A stretch of DNA of 64,000 nucleotides, taken from NCBI GenBank assembly GCA_022823945.1, contig JAJEBK010000022.1, positions 124,001-188,000 on the forward strand. The letters run 5' to 3'. The first letter of the stretch is position 1. Each line of letters begins with the position of its first letter. The notes under the pieces were generated by a model, which made no database searches, was not told where the DNA came from, and worked only from the letters and a program-made list of their open reading frames with translations. Of the stretch, positions 63,914 to 64,000 are shown in pieces. The position numbers and the translations under genes are program-made. Source of the stretch: Anaerolineae bacterium. Its GTDB lineage: Bacteria; Chloroflexota; Anaerolineae; Aggregatilineales; Phototrophicaceae.

Positions 63914-64000
63914 GAACGATTTGTCTGCGATTGATTGTGGACGCGCCAGTATAACAGCCTTGCCTGCGCCGGGCTAGACGCGGTCAACTGCGGGAGTGGT

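Noticed and set aside
1-64000. Prophage, transposon, CRISPR array, rRNA or tRNA genes
   Set aside because: No integrase, transposase, cas gene, repeat-spacer series or RNA gene signature was seen; gene content looks like stable core chromosome.

Overview
The window is a gene-dense, GC-rich bacterial chromosome segment (53 protein-coding entries listed, two of them low confidence, and no rRNA, tRNA, CRISPR array or transposase that I can see). The combination of a fused glycyl-tRNA synthetase (alpha plus beta chain), a DUF4013 membrane protein, a GldA/GldFG/DUF4340 ABC cluster, dnaG-rpoD and a full 14-subunit nuoA-N operon best suits a Chloroflexota-like bacterium. This placement is an inference from gene content, not a phylogeny.

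Layout. 0.1-5.1 kb: a tightly overlapping operon of a GNAT acetyltransferase, a flavin polyamine-oxidase-like enzyme, an N-carbamoylputrescine-amidase-like nitrilase, a PhzF-family protein and an aldo/keto reductase, suggesting amine or polyamine metabolism. 5.1-11.1 kb: a DUF4013 membrane protein, a SRPBCC protein, cdsA facing away from frr-uppS, a second aldo/keto reductase and a flippase-like membrane protein. 11.2-17.3 kb: alanine dehydrogenase, a C45 acyltransferase/peptidase, a 40-residue membrane peptide, a chlD-type chelatase gene split by a reading-frame change at a run of nine A, and a PfkB sugar kinase. 17.3-22.2 kb: an ABC transporter with a fused permease/GldG protein and a DUF4340 protein. 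22.3-29.7 kb: information-processing genes glyQS, dnaG, rpoD and endonuclease V. 29.7-35 kb: a glycosyltransferase, a membrane protein, a degenerate M19 dipeptidase homologue, an ABC-F ATPase and a methyltransferase. 35.3-40.2 kb: a very long rpoB with no rpoC beside it. 40.5-57.5 kb: the NADH dehydrogenase (complex I) operon in order A-N, with a TPR gene between nuoF and nuoG. 57.5-64 kb: an EamA exporter, a small membrane protein, a PhyH-type dioxygenase, a YbaK-type tRNA deacylase and mfd.

The most unusual signals are these. (1) chlD: an ATPase half in frame 0 and a VWA half in the -1 frame are joined at an A9 run with no start codon between them, which fits programmed frameshifting that makes both a short (373 aa) and a long (692 aa) chelatase subunit. 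(2) NuoJ is 460 aa because about 260 residues resembling DUF4397 repeats sit in the loop between TM4 and TM5; NuoH and NuoL also carry extra loops, each with a cysteine pair. (3) RpoB (1627 aa) has an insert of about 360 residues with three short internal repeats. (4) nuoM is interrupted by two TAG codons inside its conserved AYSSVSH motif. (5) A GC-rich mini-repeat occurs at least four times, twice in frame inside genes and twice directly after stop codons.
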